This document shows positions 16,943-25,400 of a DNA stretch of 25,873 nucleotides, in pieces. The translations under genes were made by a program, and so were the position numbers. Source of the DNA: an uncultured Muribaculaceae bacterium. Its GTDB lineage: Bacteria; Bacteroidota; Bacteroidia; Bacteroidales; Muribaculaceae. Each line of letters opens with the position of its first letter. Position 1 is the first letter of the stretch. The stretch lies in contig CAJTUG010000001.1 in assembly GCA_910579605.1 (NCBI GenBank), positions 102,158 to 128,030 of the forward strand. The letters are read 5' to 3'. The notes under the pieces are model-generated. The model saw only the letters and a program-made list of their open reading frames with translations. It was not told where the DNA came from and did not search any database.

Positions 16943-18226
16943 TTATTTTTCTTTGAGAGATTCAACTATAGGTTTGCCCAAGGAGCGGTATGCCGGCACA
17001 AAAGCCGAAAGGATATTGAGCAAAAGGGATATAACGAAGACGAAGCCGAAAATAGCGGGTGCGAATACCTGGGATGCCGATAGGTATAGCGGGCCTAACT
17101 CGGAATCTCCTTTGCCGAATATAGAACCAATACCCATGCGGAACATAAGGTATGCTAAAACGAATCCGATAAAGCCCCCGACAAGTGTGAGGAAGAAATT
17201 TTCCCACAAAATCTCGCCTAAGAGTACAGACCGGGTGGCGCCGAAACTTTTGCGGATACCCATTTCGGAAATACGGCTTTCCATTTGTCCGGAAATCATG
17301 CCGCTAAGATTCATAGCCGGTACGAGAAGCAGGATTGCCAATAGACCCAGGCCCTTTGCGAGATATGTCCAAAGAGAGAATGGCTCGGTATTCAATGGAT
17401 TATCTGTAAGAATTAATTCGTTGTGGCTTTGTGGCTGGTTCCAAAGAGTAATATTGAACTTGTCGTTGCCGGTATTGTAGCGCCTTATTGTTTCTGCGAC
17501 TTCTTCTTTGAGCTCGCCAAGCTTGTCTGTGAGATAAATCACTTGGAAATTGCCTGTCCCCGGCCGGTATCCCTCGCGTTTGTAATCGGGTAGGGTTGTG
17601 TAGGGATAATATACATTTGCATATGACCAATTCTGCATCTGCGACGCTTCTTTTACTACACCTGTTATTTTATACTTTTGAAAGTCCAGAGAGATATCCT
17701 TTCCTAACGCCTCCGAGGGGGATATAGGTCCGAAAGCGTCGCGTATTGTCTGCTCGCTCACAACGGCTACTTTCATCCCGCTCAAGAATTCCTGAGGGGT
17801 GAATGGAGCACCGGCAAGAAAATCGAAATTGAAAATTTCAAAAAATGCGGTGTCAACCGGTGTGACTTTTACCTTTAAGTCGGGAACTCCGTTTTCGGTT
17901 TGTACATGTGGCATGGCCCATATATCGCAGCAAAGCGCCATTTTGTCGACATTTTTGAAATTGCTGAGGTAGTCGCGGATAAAAGGGTAGCTCAAGCGCG
18001 ATTGGCTCATGCCGTGATTTAGTATTTCGTCGCATTGTATATGCGAGATATAAGCGGTTTTCGGGCGGTTATATTCCGGATATACCGGAGCAAGGGAATT
18101 GTAGTACACAACGGCGAAAACCGTCACGGTAGCCAATGCCAATGCCGTTCCGAAAATGTATATGGCCGAGAAAAGCTTGTTGTTGGCCATGAGTTTCCAA
18201 ACGTGTCGTAATTTTCTGAGGATCAT
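16943..18226 (-). CDS. ABC permease, FtsX/MacB type (first permease)
   Basis: 427 residues. N-terminal helix at about 17-43 (FSAIYIFGTALALATVTVFAV), periplasmic domain about 44-285 with PVDTAFFEIFNFDFLAG and KYKITGVVKEAS typical of MacB_PCD, then three helices near 289-313, 340-365 and 390-415. The coupling motif ESRISEMGIRKSFGATRS and the C-terminal PAYRSLGKPIVESLKEK fit the FtsX family. Its ATG overlaps the TGA of the membrane fusion protein (ATGA), showing translational coupling. Pairs with the second permease and the separate ATPase. Confidence 0.92.
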   Translation of the reverse strand: MILRKLRHVWKLMANNKLFSAIYIFGTALALATVTVFAVVYYNSLAPVYPEYNRPKTAYISHIQCDEILNHGMSQSRLSYPFIRDYLSNFKNVDKMALCCDIWAMPHVQTENGVPDLKVKVTPVDTAFFEIFNFDFLAGAPFTPQEFLSGMKVAVVSEQTIRDAFGPISPSEALGKDISLDFQKYKITGVVKEASQMQNWSYANVYYPYTTLPDYKREGYRPGTGNFQVIYLTDKLGELKEEVAETIRRYNTGNDKFNITLWNQPQSHNELILTDNPLNTEPFSLWTYLAKGLGLLAILLLVPAMNLSGMISGQMESRISEMGIRKSFGATRSVLLGEILWENFFLTLVGGFIGFVLAYLMFRMGIGSIFGKGDSELGPLYLSASQVFAPAIFGFVFVISLLLNILSAFVPAYRSLGKPIVESLKEK

Positions 18227-19476
18227 TGTCTGAGTTTTAATTTATTTTCGTTTTTATAATTTGTCATATCATTGAGGACAACTCTTTCGCCTTGTTTTAG
18301 CCCGTCGACGACTTCTATGTAGTCCATGCTTGCCTGCCCGAGGGTTACGCTACGGCGTTCAAGAGTCCCGTCGCCGCGGTCTACAAATAGGCTGTAGGCA
18401 CCAGGGCGGGAGTAGAAATTTGAGTTTTCTATACGCAACACACTTTCTTTCAAGCCGTTTTCGACATAGATGTCGGGACGAGTACCCGGACGGAATCCGG
18501 CTATATTGTTTTCGTCGGGCACGACATCGAATTTTATGAGTCCATTCACGCTTGTGGGTTGCACTGCTGCCACATGTCCTGATATCGTTTTGCCGGATAA
18601 TCTAATTTTTGCCGGCGCTCCTGTCGTTACAGACCTTGCGTAGTTTTCGGGGGCTTCCGCCTGCACTTTGAACTGGTCTAAGTCGGCGACAACGGCAACT
18701 TGTTGGCCTTGTTGAATCTGAGTGCCTACTTTTTCTGCAATGGAGGTTATTGTAGCTCTGGCCGGGGAGAGTATACGTGCATCGCCAAGGGTTTTGCGGG
18801 CCATTTGTGTTTCTTTAGCAAGAATTTCAATCTCCAGGCGTTTAACGTCGGCGGCTTTTTTTCGCACCAGGCGTTCGTTTGCCGTTTGTACTTTGAGCTG
18901 TTCTTGTTCCAGACGTGCGCTTTCGAGAGCAAATTTGGCTTGGCGCACTTTGTCGGTGGTGCCGGAACCTATGCTGTCTAAGTATTTTTCGTTGAGCCAC
19001 TCTTGTTCCAGTTGCTTGAGCCTCATTGCTCCCACTTGGATTTGCATTTCAAGCTTGGCTATTGCAGTTTCGTCGTTTGCTCTCTGCTGCTCCATCTCCA
19101 GTTGTTTCACGCTCAAAAGGTCTTCTTGCTTGCCTACTTCTGTTTTGGCTGCCTCAAGGTCAAGCACTAAAAGCGGTTCCCCGGCTTCTACTACATCTCC
19201 GGCCCGGTGGCAGATTGTCAATATTTTCGAGCTGATAGGAGAATTTATAATTTGTTCGTAGGCAGGCACGATGTTTCCCGACGCCGGTACTGATATTGAA
19301 ATATTACCTGTCGACACTTCTGAAAATTTCAGTTTTGAAGCATCAATGGAGTTTGTGCCCATTTTATATGTGGCAAAAATTCCAAAGGCCGCTATTGCCG
19401 AAATAGGCACTATCCATTTAGCCGCACGGATGAGAGTTTGTTTTCGTTGTTCTTTTTTTGGTATTTGTCGGTCCAT
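18223..19476 (-). CDS. Membrane fusion protein (HlyD/MacA type) of the efflux pump
   Basis: Periplasmic adaptor linking the inner-membrane ABC transporter to the TolC-like channel. I use ATG 19476 (MDRQIPKKEQRK), giving 417 residues; the open frame also allows a TTG at 19500, but that TTG lies at or before the predicted transcription start. One membrane helix at about 19-38, then a half lipoyl-like segment (PASGNIVPAYEQIINSPISSKI), a long coiled-coil hairpin (about 85-220), the returning lipoyl half (LSPARATITSIAEKVGTQIQQGQ), a beta-barrel region and a C-terminal domain ending in VLNDMTNYKNENKLKLRQ. First gene of the operon, downstream of the sigma-54 promoter, overlapping the next gene by 4 bases. 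Confidence 0.92.
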   Translation of the reverse strand: MDRQIPKKEQRKQTLIRAAKWIVPISAIAAFGIFATYKMGTNSIDASKLKFSEVSTGNISISVPASGNIVPAYEQIINSPISSKILTICHRAGDVVEAGEPLLVLDLEAAKTEVGKQEDLLSVKQLEMEQQRANDETAIAKLEMQIQVGAMRLKQLEQEWLNEKYLDSIGSGTTDKVRQAKFALESARLEQEQLKVQTANERLVRKKAADVKRLEIEILAKETQMARKTLGDARILSPARATITSIAEKVGTQIQQGQQVAVVADLDQFKVQAEAPENYARSVTTGAPAKIRLSGKTISGHVAAVQPTSVNGLIKFDVVPDENNIAGFRPGTRPDIYVENGLKESVLRIENSNFYSRPGAYSLFVDRGDGTLERRSVTLGQASMDYIEVVDGLKQGERVVLNDMTNYKNENKLKLRQ

Positions 19477-19493
19477 AATGTTCGTTGATTTAT

Positions 19494-19500
19494 GTGCCAA
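19494..19500 (-). repeat. Second TTGGCAC copy downstream of the sigma-54 promoter
   Basis: TTGGCAC repeats exactly 23 bases downstream of the promoter copy at 19517-19523 (minus strand). The bases at the -12 distance from it are AA, so this copy should not be a working promoter by itself. It sits at the predicted transcription start. Confidence 0.5.
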
Positions 19501-19507
19501 TAATAGT

Positions 19508-19523
19508 CCAAATATTGTGCCAA
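19508..19523 (-). promoter_or_regulatory. Sigma-54 (-24/-12) promoter of the efflux operon
   Basis: Minus strand reads TTGGCAC-AATA-TTTGG. It matches the -24 element TGGCAC exactly and the spacing GG-N10-G of the consensus; only the last base of TTGC is G instead of C. The start would be near 19496, about 20 bases before ATG 19476. The operon itself encodes a sigma-54 activator with intact GAFTGA, which strengthens the assignment. No TAnnTTTG promoter with good -33 is seen closer to this gene. Confidence 0.7.
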
Positions 19524-19565
19524 TTTGCTAAGTTGTTGAAAATCAGTTAAGGATATTTCTTAGGC

Positions 19566-19583
19566 GTGTCCGAAAACGGACAC
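19566..19583. promoter_or_regulatory. Likely upstream activator site (TGTCCG-N4-CGGACA)
   Basis: GTGTCCGaaaaCGGACAC is a perfect 18-bp palindrome with 7-base arms, centred about 60 bp upstream of the -12/-24 promoter and about 79 bp upstream of the predicted start. This is where an NtrC-type dimer would bind. It has no T run and no gene end next to it, so it is not a terminator. The link to the neighbouring regulator is inferred. Confidence 0.65.
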
Positions 19584-19585
19584 CT

Positions 19586-19603
19586 CGGACAGCTGCGCGG
19601 ACA
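19586..19603. repeat. Two extra CGGACA half sites beside the palindrome
   Basis: CGGACA occurs at 19586-19591 and 19598-19603, in the same direction as the right arm of the palindrome (arm start 19577). Starts are 9 and 12 bases apart. They may form an additional weaker regulator site supporting oligomer assembly. Confidence 0.45.
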
Positions 19604-19700
19604 AAACTGTACGACGAGCGAGTTTATATGCGGCAAAAATGACGCGGAGCGCATTTTGAATGTTAAAATTAAGACAAAATGAAAAAAAAGTGGGATATTA

Positions 19701-19732
19701 TTTGGCAGAATGAAAAAATAGACATAACTTTG
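19701..19732 (+). promoter_or_regulatory. Promoter of the secreted-protein gene
   Basis: TTTG (19701-19704), 20 bases, TAACTTTG (19725-19732): both parts of the Bacteroidetes housekeeping promoter match exactly. The start would be near 19739, leaving a leader of about 100 bases. The same TTTG-N20-TAnnTTTG spacing appears before carA. Confidence 0.8.
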
Positions 19733-19839
19733 CCCCGTCTTGAGGACAAATCGGGAAAACCAATCTCCTGTTTTGTTCTTTTTTACCATTAGAGAAATAT
19801 TAAAAGATTTGTTTAACTCCATTTCTAAACCCCAATAGG

Positions 19840-21186
19840 ATGAAGAAATTCTACTCCCTTCTGCTTGCCGGAGCTTGTGTAGCATCTGTATCTGCAGCTC
19901 CCTTGGCTCAAAGCAAAATCCAAATGTCTAAGGTCGGCAGCTTCCGTGGCGAAACAGTCGAAGCACAAATGCCCGAAAATGTAAAGAAATCACCTGCCAA
20001 AGCTCCTCAAGGAACTTGGAAATCTATCGGTGAAGGAACTGCTTCCGAAGGCCTCCTTTCCCTCTATACCTCTGTAGCAGCCGGTACCCAGTGGGGTATT
20101 GAAATTGAAGAAAGCGAAACCACTCCCGGATGGTATCGTACAGTGCTCTACAACGAAAACAGCCCATTGATGGAACTCGTTGGTGAAGCCGACACACAAT
20201 ATGTTTATATCAACGCTACCAACCCCTCGCAGGTATATACCGAAGATTTCAATATCCTCGGCCTCTTCGATGTTTATGAACTTTGCCCCGAAAGCTTGGT
20301 TTGGAGCGCTGTCTCAAGCCAACCCACTCCCCAATATGGCACATTGAAAGACGGTGTGATCCAATTCCCCTACCGCAGCCATGTAATGACAATTCCCGAC
20401 GCTGAAGAAGGTTCTCTCTACTATACAAACAGCTATGAGACTTTCGCTATCGCTCTTCCTGGCCATGATCTTCCCAATTACGGTGACAAACCCGGTTACA
20501 ACCTCCTCGGCGAAGCTGAATTCGTAGACAACATCATGAGTGTATACTATGACCAGCAGGACGTGAAATCTACAGTTAAAGTTTATCAGAACAAGTTCAA
20601 CAACAGCAACTACAGCATCACGTCTCCTTTCACACAGTATGAATCTGTTCCTGGCGAAAACCTCGAAATCAATGCTGCTTACCCTGAATGCTGCGTTCTC
20701 TATCAGACTAATACCGGCGTAATGGGCGAATGTGAAAACCCCAACAAAGAAGGAGAATGGCTTGAATGTCTCACTTCAATCCTCAGCCGTTCTGCAAATG
20801 CTCAAAACGCAGCAGCGTTTATGGCTCAAACCCCCTATGACGGTACAACTCAAGTTTCTCAAACATTGACTGTTCCCAACTCATATTTCTATGTGACATT
20901 GAAGAACGATGTCCTCACATTCGGTAGAATGTCTATTTTATACTACTATCCCGACGTAGACGCAGAACACATCTTCTCTTTGAATCCCGAATATTGCCGC
21001 GAATCTTATATTAAATTCCCCGAAAACACTGGTGAAAACGACGGCGTTGAAGACGCAATTGCAGATTCCAATGCAAACGCTCCCAAGGAATATTTCAACC
21101 TCCAGGGTATGCGTGTAAACAACCCCGCAAACGGTATCTATATCGTTCGCCAAGGCAACAAGGTTAGCAAACAGTACGTTAAGTAA
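19840..21186 (+). CDS. Secreted protein of unknown function with C-terminal sorting-type domain
   Basis: 448 residues. Signal peptide MKKFYSLLLAGACVASVSA with likely cleavage before APLAQ. The body (about 60-395) has no domain I recognise; it is rich in Tyr, Thr, Asn and Ser, with many beta-prone stretches (GWYRTVLYNENSPLMELV, YFYVTLKNDVLTFG) and a few cysteines (CPES, PECCVLY, GECEN, EWLECL, EYCRES). The last ~35 residues, EYFNLQGMRVNNPANGIYIV and the following basic VSKQYVK, match the sorting-domain-like tails that Bacteroidales attach to exported proteins (type IX secretion style). Codon use is as biased as in the OmpA-family gene, suggesting high expression. Single gene with its own promoter and terminator, divergent from the pump operon. 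Function not assigned. Confidence 0.8.
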   Translation: MKKFYSLLLAGACVASVSAAPLAQSKIQMSKVGSFRGETVEAQMPENVKKSPAKAPQGTWKSIGEGTASEGLLSLYTSVAAGTQWGIEIEESETTPGWYRTVLYNENSPLMELVGEADTQYVYINATNPSQVYTEDFNILGLFDVYELCPESLVWSAVSSQPTPQYGTLKDGVIQFPYRSHVMTIPDAEEGSLYYTNSYETFAIALPGHDLPNYGDKPGYNLLGEAEFVDNIMSVYYDQQDVKSTVKVYQNKFNNSNYSITSPFTQYESVPGENLEINAAYPECCVLYQTNTGVMGECENPNKEGEWLECLTSILSRSANAQNAAAFMAQTPYDGTTQVSQTLTVPNSYFYVTLKNDVLTFGRMSILYYYPDVDAEHIFSLNPEYCRESYIKFPENTGENDGVEDAIADSNANAPKEYFNLQGMRVNNPANGIYIVRQGNKVSKQYVK

Positions 21187-21205
21187 TCTGTAACCGATAT
21201 TATAT

Positions 21206-21241
21206 AAAACTCCGGCCTGCAATGCAAGCCGGAGTTTTTTT
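21206..21241 (+). terminator. Terminator of the secreted-protein gene
   Basis: AAAACTCCGGC / GCCGGAGTTTT, 11-bp perfect arms (21206-21216, 21228-21238) around an 11-base loop, ending in a run of seven Ts. It follows the stop codon by about 20 bases. Confidence 0.93.
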
Positions 21242-21300
21242 GTGTCTCCACCTGCGCCTTGGTTATATTCGCTTTATATCATAGCCAAAATTGGCGGTGG

Positions 21301-21332
21301 TTTGCAAGAGTGGAAAAAATTGACTAATTTTG
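21301..21332 (+). promoter_or_regulatory. Promoter of carAB
   Basis: TTTG (21301-21304), 20 bases, TAATTTTG (21325-21332): exact fit to the Bacteroidetes promoter. Predicted start near 21339 leaves a short leader of about 19 bases before ATG 21358, with no room for an attenuator. Confidence 0.8.
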
Positions 21333-21357
21333 TGGAGTCTTTTCCAAACACAGATCT

Positions 21358-22477
21358 ATGCATCCGACCAAACGCGCTGTCCTTGTCCTCGAGGACGGTA
21401 CCATCTACCAAGGCCGCAGTTTCGGCTACGAAGGCTCGGTATCCGGGGAGGTTGTGTTCAACACAGCTATGACCGGCTATCCCGAAAGCCTCACCGACCC
21501 TTCTTATGAAGGGCAGATTTTGGTGACAACCTTTCCGCAGTTAGGAAATTATGGCGTTCCGCCGGCCGACGGCGACACGTTCTTGAAGCATTATTACGAA
21601 GGCTCGCGTATACATTGCAGAGCGATAATTGCCCAAGACTACGCTTTCCACCACAGCCATTGGCTTGCCGAGCGATCGTTGGCTTCCTGGCTCAAAGAAG
21701 AAAAAATTCCCGGTTTATACGATATCGACACCCGCGCCCTCACCAAGCATTTACGCCAACACGGCTCGATGCTCGGAAAAATAATTGTTGAAGGCTGCCA
21801 GGATGTCGATTTTTATGACCCTAATGCCGAAAATCTTATTGCCAAGACTTCTTGCAAAGACGTTATGGTATTCGACTCTTTGGAGAAAGCCCCGGTGGCT
21901 TTGGCCGATTCAAAACCATGCGACGACGGCAAGAAAACTGTGGTGCTCGTGGATTGTGGCATAAAGCACAATATTATCCGTTGCCTTTTGCGCCGAAATG
22001 TAAGGGTGGTACGTGTGCCTTGGAACTACGATTTCAACACGATAGCCTACGACGGCTTGTTTATCAGCAACGGCCCGGGTAATCCGGATTTTGCCGGAGC
22101 TACCGTTGAAAATATCCGCAAGGCCATGGAAACAGGAAAACCCATGCGGTATCTGCATGGGCAACCAACTCCTTGCAAAAGCTGCGGGAGCCAAGACGTT
22201 CAAGCTCAAATACGGACATAGAAGCCACAACCAACCCGTGCGCCGTGTTGGTACCGACAACTGCTTTGTCACATCTCAGAACCATGGTTTTGCAGTGGAT
22301 TCCAATACTCTTCCGGCAGATTGGGAACCGCTCTTCGTTAATATGAACGACGGTACAAACGAGGGTATTCGCCACAAAACCAAGCCATATTTCTCGGCCC
22401 AGTTTCACCCTGAAGCATCCAGCGGTCCGCGCGATACAGAATTTCTTTTCGACGAATTTATAGCACTCCTCAAGTAA
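21358..22477 (+). pseudogene. carA: Carbamoyl phosphate synthase small subunit, frameshifted
   Basis: Glutaminase subunit that feeds ammonia to CarB for pyrimidine and arginine synthesis. Frame 1 (from ATG 21358) encodes the N-terminal small-chain domain (GEVVFNTAMTGYPESLTDPSY, DIDTRALTKHLR) and the start of the class I amidotransferase domain (VLVDCGIKHNIIR, ISNGPGNPDF), then leaves the family after GKP and stops at 22221. The rest continues in another frame from 22145: CGICMGNQLLAKAAG with the catalytic Cys codon at 22154-22156, GHRSHNQPV, TSQNHGF and QFHPEASSGP with His/Glu of the triad, ending at 22477. The join CCC-A-TGC lacks two bases compared with the expected Pro-Ile-Cys. Restored length is 373 residues, normal for CarA. 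As sequenced, the product lacks the glutaminase active site. Real mutation, assembly error and recoding remain possible. carB starts 2 bases later. Confidence 0.9.
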
Positions 22478-22479
22478 TT

Positions 22480-25400
22480 ATGGCCACCCCAAAAAACATC
22501 AAGAAGGTTCTCCTCTTAGGCAGCGGCGCACTTAAAATCGGCGAGGCCGGCGAATTTGACTATTCCGGTGCGCAGGCGCTCAAAGCACTCAGGGAAGAAG
22601 GCGTTACCACCGTGTTGCTCAACCCGAATATAGCCACGGTGCAGACTTCCGAAGGCTTTGCCGATAAGATATATTTCTTGCCCGTGACGCCCTATTTTGT
22701 TGAACGTGTTATTGCCAAGGAGCGTCCCGACGGCATTCTCCTTGCTTTCGGAGGCCAGACGGCGCTCAACTGCGGTGTGGAGTTATATCGCACGGGAGTG
22801 CTTGAACGATACGGAGTAGAGGTGCTCGGAACACCCGTCCAGGCTATTATGGACACCGAAGACCGCGAACTTTTCGTTCAGAAACTCAATGATATAGACG
22901 TTAAAACGATAAAATCGGAAGCTGTAGAGTCTATCGACGAAGCCCTGAGGGTTGCAAATACCTTGGGATATCCCGTGATAGTCCGTGCGGCATATGCTTT
23001 GGGCGGCTTGGGCAGCGGTTTCTGCGACAACGACCGTGAACTCACGGCATTGGTGGAAAAAGCACTCTCTTTTTCGCCGCAAGTACTTGTAGAAAAGTCG
23101 CTTAAAGGTTGGAAAGAGGTTGAATACGAGGTTGTGCGCGACCGTTTCGACAACTGTATCACCGTCTGCAACATGGAAAATTTCGACCCGCTCGGAATCC
23201 ATACAGGCGAAAGTATCGTCGTTGCTCCTTCGCAGACACTGTCAAACGACGATTACCACTATCTCCGTTCTTTAGCCATAAAAATTGTGCGTCATGTGGG
23301 AATTGTAGGCGAATGCAACGTGCAATATGCCTACGATCCAGATTCCATGGACTATCGCGTCATAGAGGTTAACGCTCGTCTTAGCCGTTCATCGGCATTG
23401 GCCTCTAAGGCAACAGGTTACCCATTGGCATTTGTCGCAGCCAAACTCGCTTTGGGCTACGGGCTTTTTGACCTTACAAACTCGGTGACACGTTCTACCA
23501 CTGCTTTCTTCGAGCCTGCTTTAGACTATGTGGTTGTGAAGATTCCTCGTTGGGACTTGGGCAAGTTCCATGGCGTAGACCGCCACATAGGCTCATCCAT
23601 GAAATCTGTCGGCGAGGTAATGGCTATAGGCCGCACTTTTGAAGAAGCAATTCAGAAGGGTCTCAGGATGATAGGGCAGGGTATGCATGGATTCGTTTGT
23701 AACCGCGAAATCAAGACCAACGACATCGAAGCTGCCCTTACACAACCTACAGACCGCCGCATTTTCTTTATAGCCAAAGCTTTTGCCGAAGGTTATACTG
23801 TAGACCGCATACATGAACTCACAAAGATAGACCGTTGGTTCCTCTACAAACTGAAAAATATTTTCGACACTTCCATTCAGCTAAGTGAATGCTCAGGCCT
23901 CGGAGAATTGTCCGACGACCTTTTGCAACAAGCAAAACAGCAAGGCTTCAGCGATTTCCAGGTGGCTCGCTGCGTTTATAAAGACAAGTTGGTTCCAGGT
24001 AGCGACTCGCAGATTATGGAGGTGCGCTCCCGTCGCAAAGACGCAGGTATAGTGCCGGTTGTAAAACAGATAGATACATTGGCTGCCGAATATCCCGCTG
24101 CAACCAACTATCTGTATCTCACATACAACGGCACAGAAAACGATGTAGACTACACCGGCGACGGCCGTTCCGTAGTGGTGCTCGGCTCGGGCGCATACCG
24201 CATTGGTTCTTCGGTTGAATTTGACTGGTGTTCGGTCAACGCCCTCATGACCGCCCGTAAAGAAGGATACCGCTCGGTTATGATTAATTATAACCCCGAA
24301 ACGGTGTCGACCGACTACGACATGTGCGACAGGCTATATTTCGACGAACTCACTTTTGAGCGCGTCATGGATATCCTTGAAATGGAGAATCCACACGGGG
24401 TTATCCTCTCTGTCGGTGGCCAGATTCCAAACAATCTTGCCACACGTCTCTATGATTGCCATGTCAATATATTGGGTACGAGCGCATTGAGCATAGACCG
24501 TGCCGAAGACCGTCATAAATTTTCCGCCATGCTCGATACTCTCGGTATCGACCAGCCACGTTGGCGCGAGCTTACAAGTTTTGCCGACATAGACGAATTT
24601 GTAGAAGACGTCGGTTTCCCTGTCCTTGTCCGTCCGAGCTACGTCCTTTCTGGAGCGGCAATGAATGTATGTTCCAATCCCGAAGAGCTTCAGCGCTTCC
24701 TCAAGCTTGCCGCAAACGTTTCCAAGCAGCATCCGGTGGTCGTCAGCGAATTTATACAGAATGCCAAAGAGATAGAAATGGATGCCGTGGCCTGCAACGG
24801 CGAAATCAAGGCCTACGCCATATCCGAGCATATTGAATTTGCCGGTGTCCACTCGGGCGATGCGACAATCCAGTTCCCTCCGCAGAAGCTCTACGTTGAG
24901 ACTATGCGCCGCATAAAAAAAGTGTCGGCTCGTATTGCCAAAGAGCTCAACATCTCAGGACCCTTCAACATCCAGTTCCTTGCCAAGAACAACGACATCA
25001 AGGTTATCGAGTGCAATCTTCGCGCATCGCGTAGTTTCCCGTTCGTTTCCAAAGTGTTGAAAATCAATTTCATCGACTTGGCGACTCGTGTCATGCTCGG
25101 CCAAAATGTAGAAAAACCCTCCAAGAGTGCCTTCGATTTGGACTACGTTGGTATCAAAGCCTCGCAGTTCTCATTCTCTCGTCTTGGCGGCGCCGATCCT
25201 GTTTTGGGTGTAGACATGGCTTCTACCGGCGAGGTGGCATGCCTCGGCGACGATACCAACGAAGCTGTTCTCAAATCACTTTTGGCTGTGGGATTGCGAA
25301 TACCCAAAAAAGGTGTGCTCATGAGCACCGGTACTCCAAGGCAGAAAGCCGACATGCTCGATGCTGCCCGAGAACTCCACAAAGCAGGTTTGTCTATCTA

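Larger units (their letters stand above)
19501..19839. other. Divergent regulatory region between the pump operon and the secreted-protein gene
   Basis: 339 bases without a gene. From left to right it holds the sigma-54 promoter of the pump (minus), a TGTCCG palindrome and half sites, an AT-rich stretch from about 19655, a plus-strand TAnnTTTG promoter, and a roughly 100-base untranslated leader for the secreted protein. I see no RNA gene or riboswitch-like fold in it. Confidence 0.7.

Noticed and set aside
19477..19500. TTG start that would extend the membrane fusion protein by 8 residues
   Set aside because: The TTG lies at or upstream of the predicted sigma-54 transcription start and the extra residues have no support; ATG 19476 is preferred.
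19547..19885. Minus-strand open frame of 112 codons in the divergent regulatory region
   Set aside because: It spans promoters of both neighbours and the start of the secreted-protein gene; no domain or start signal supports it.
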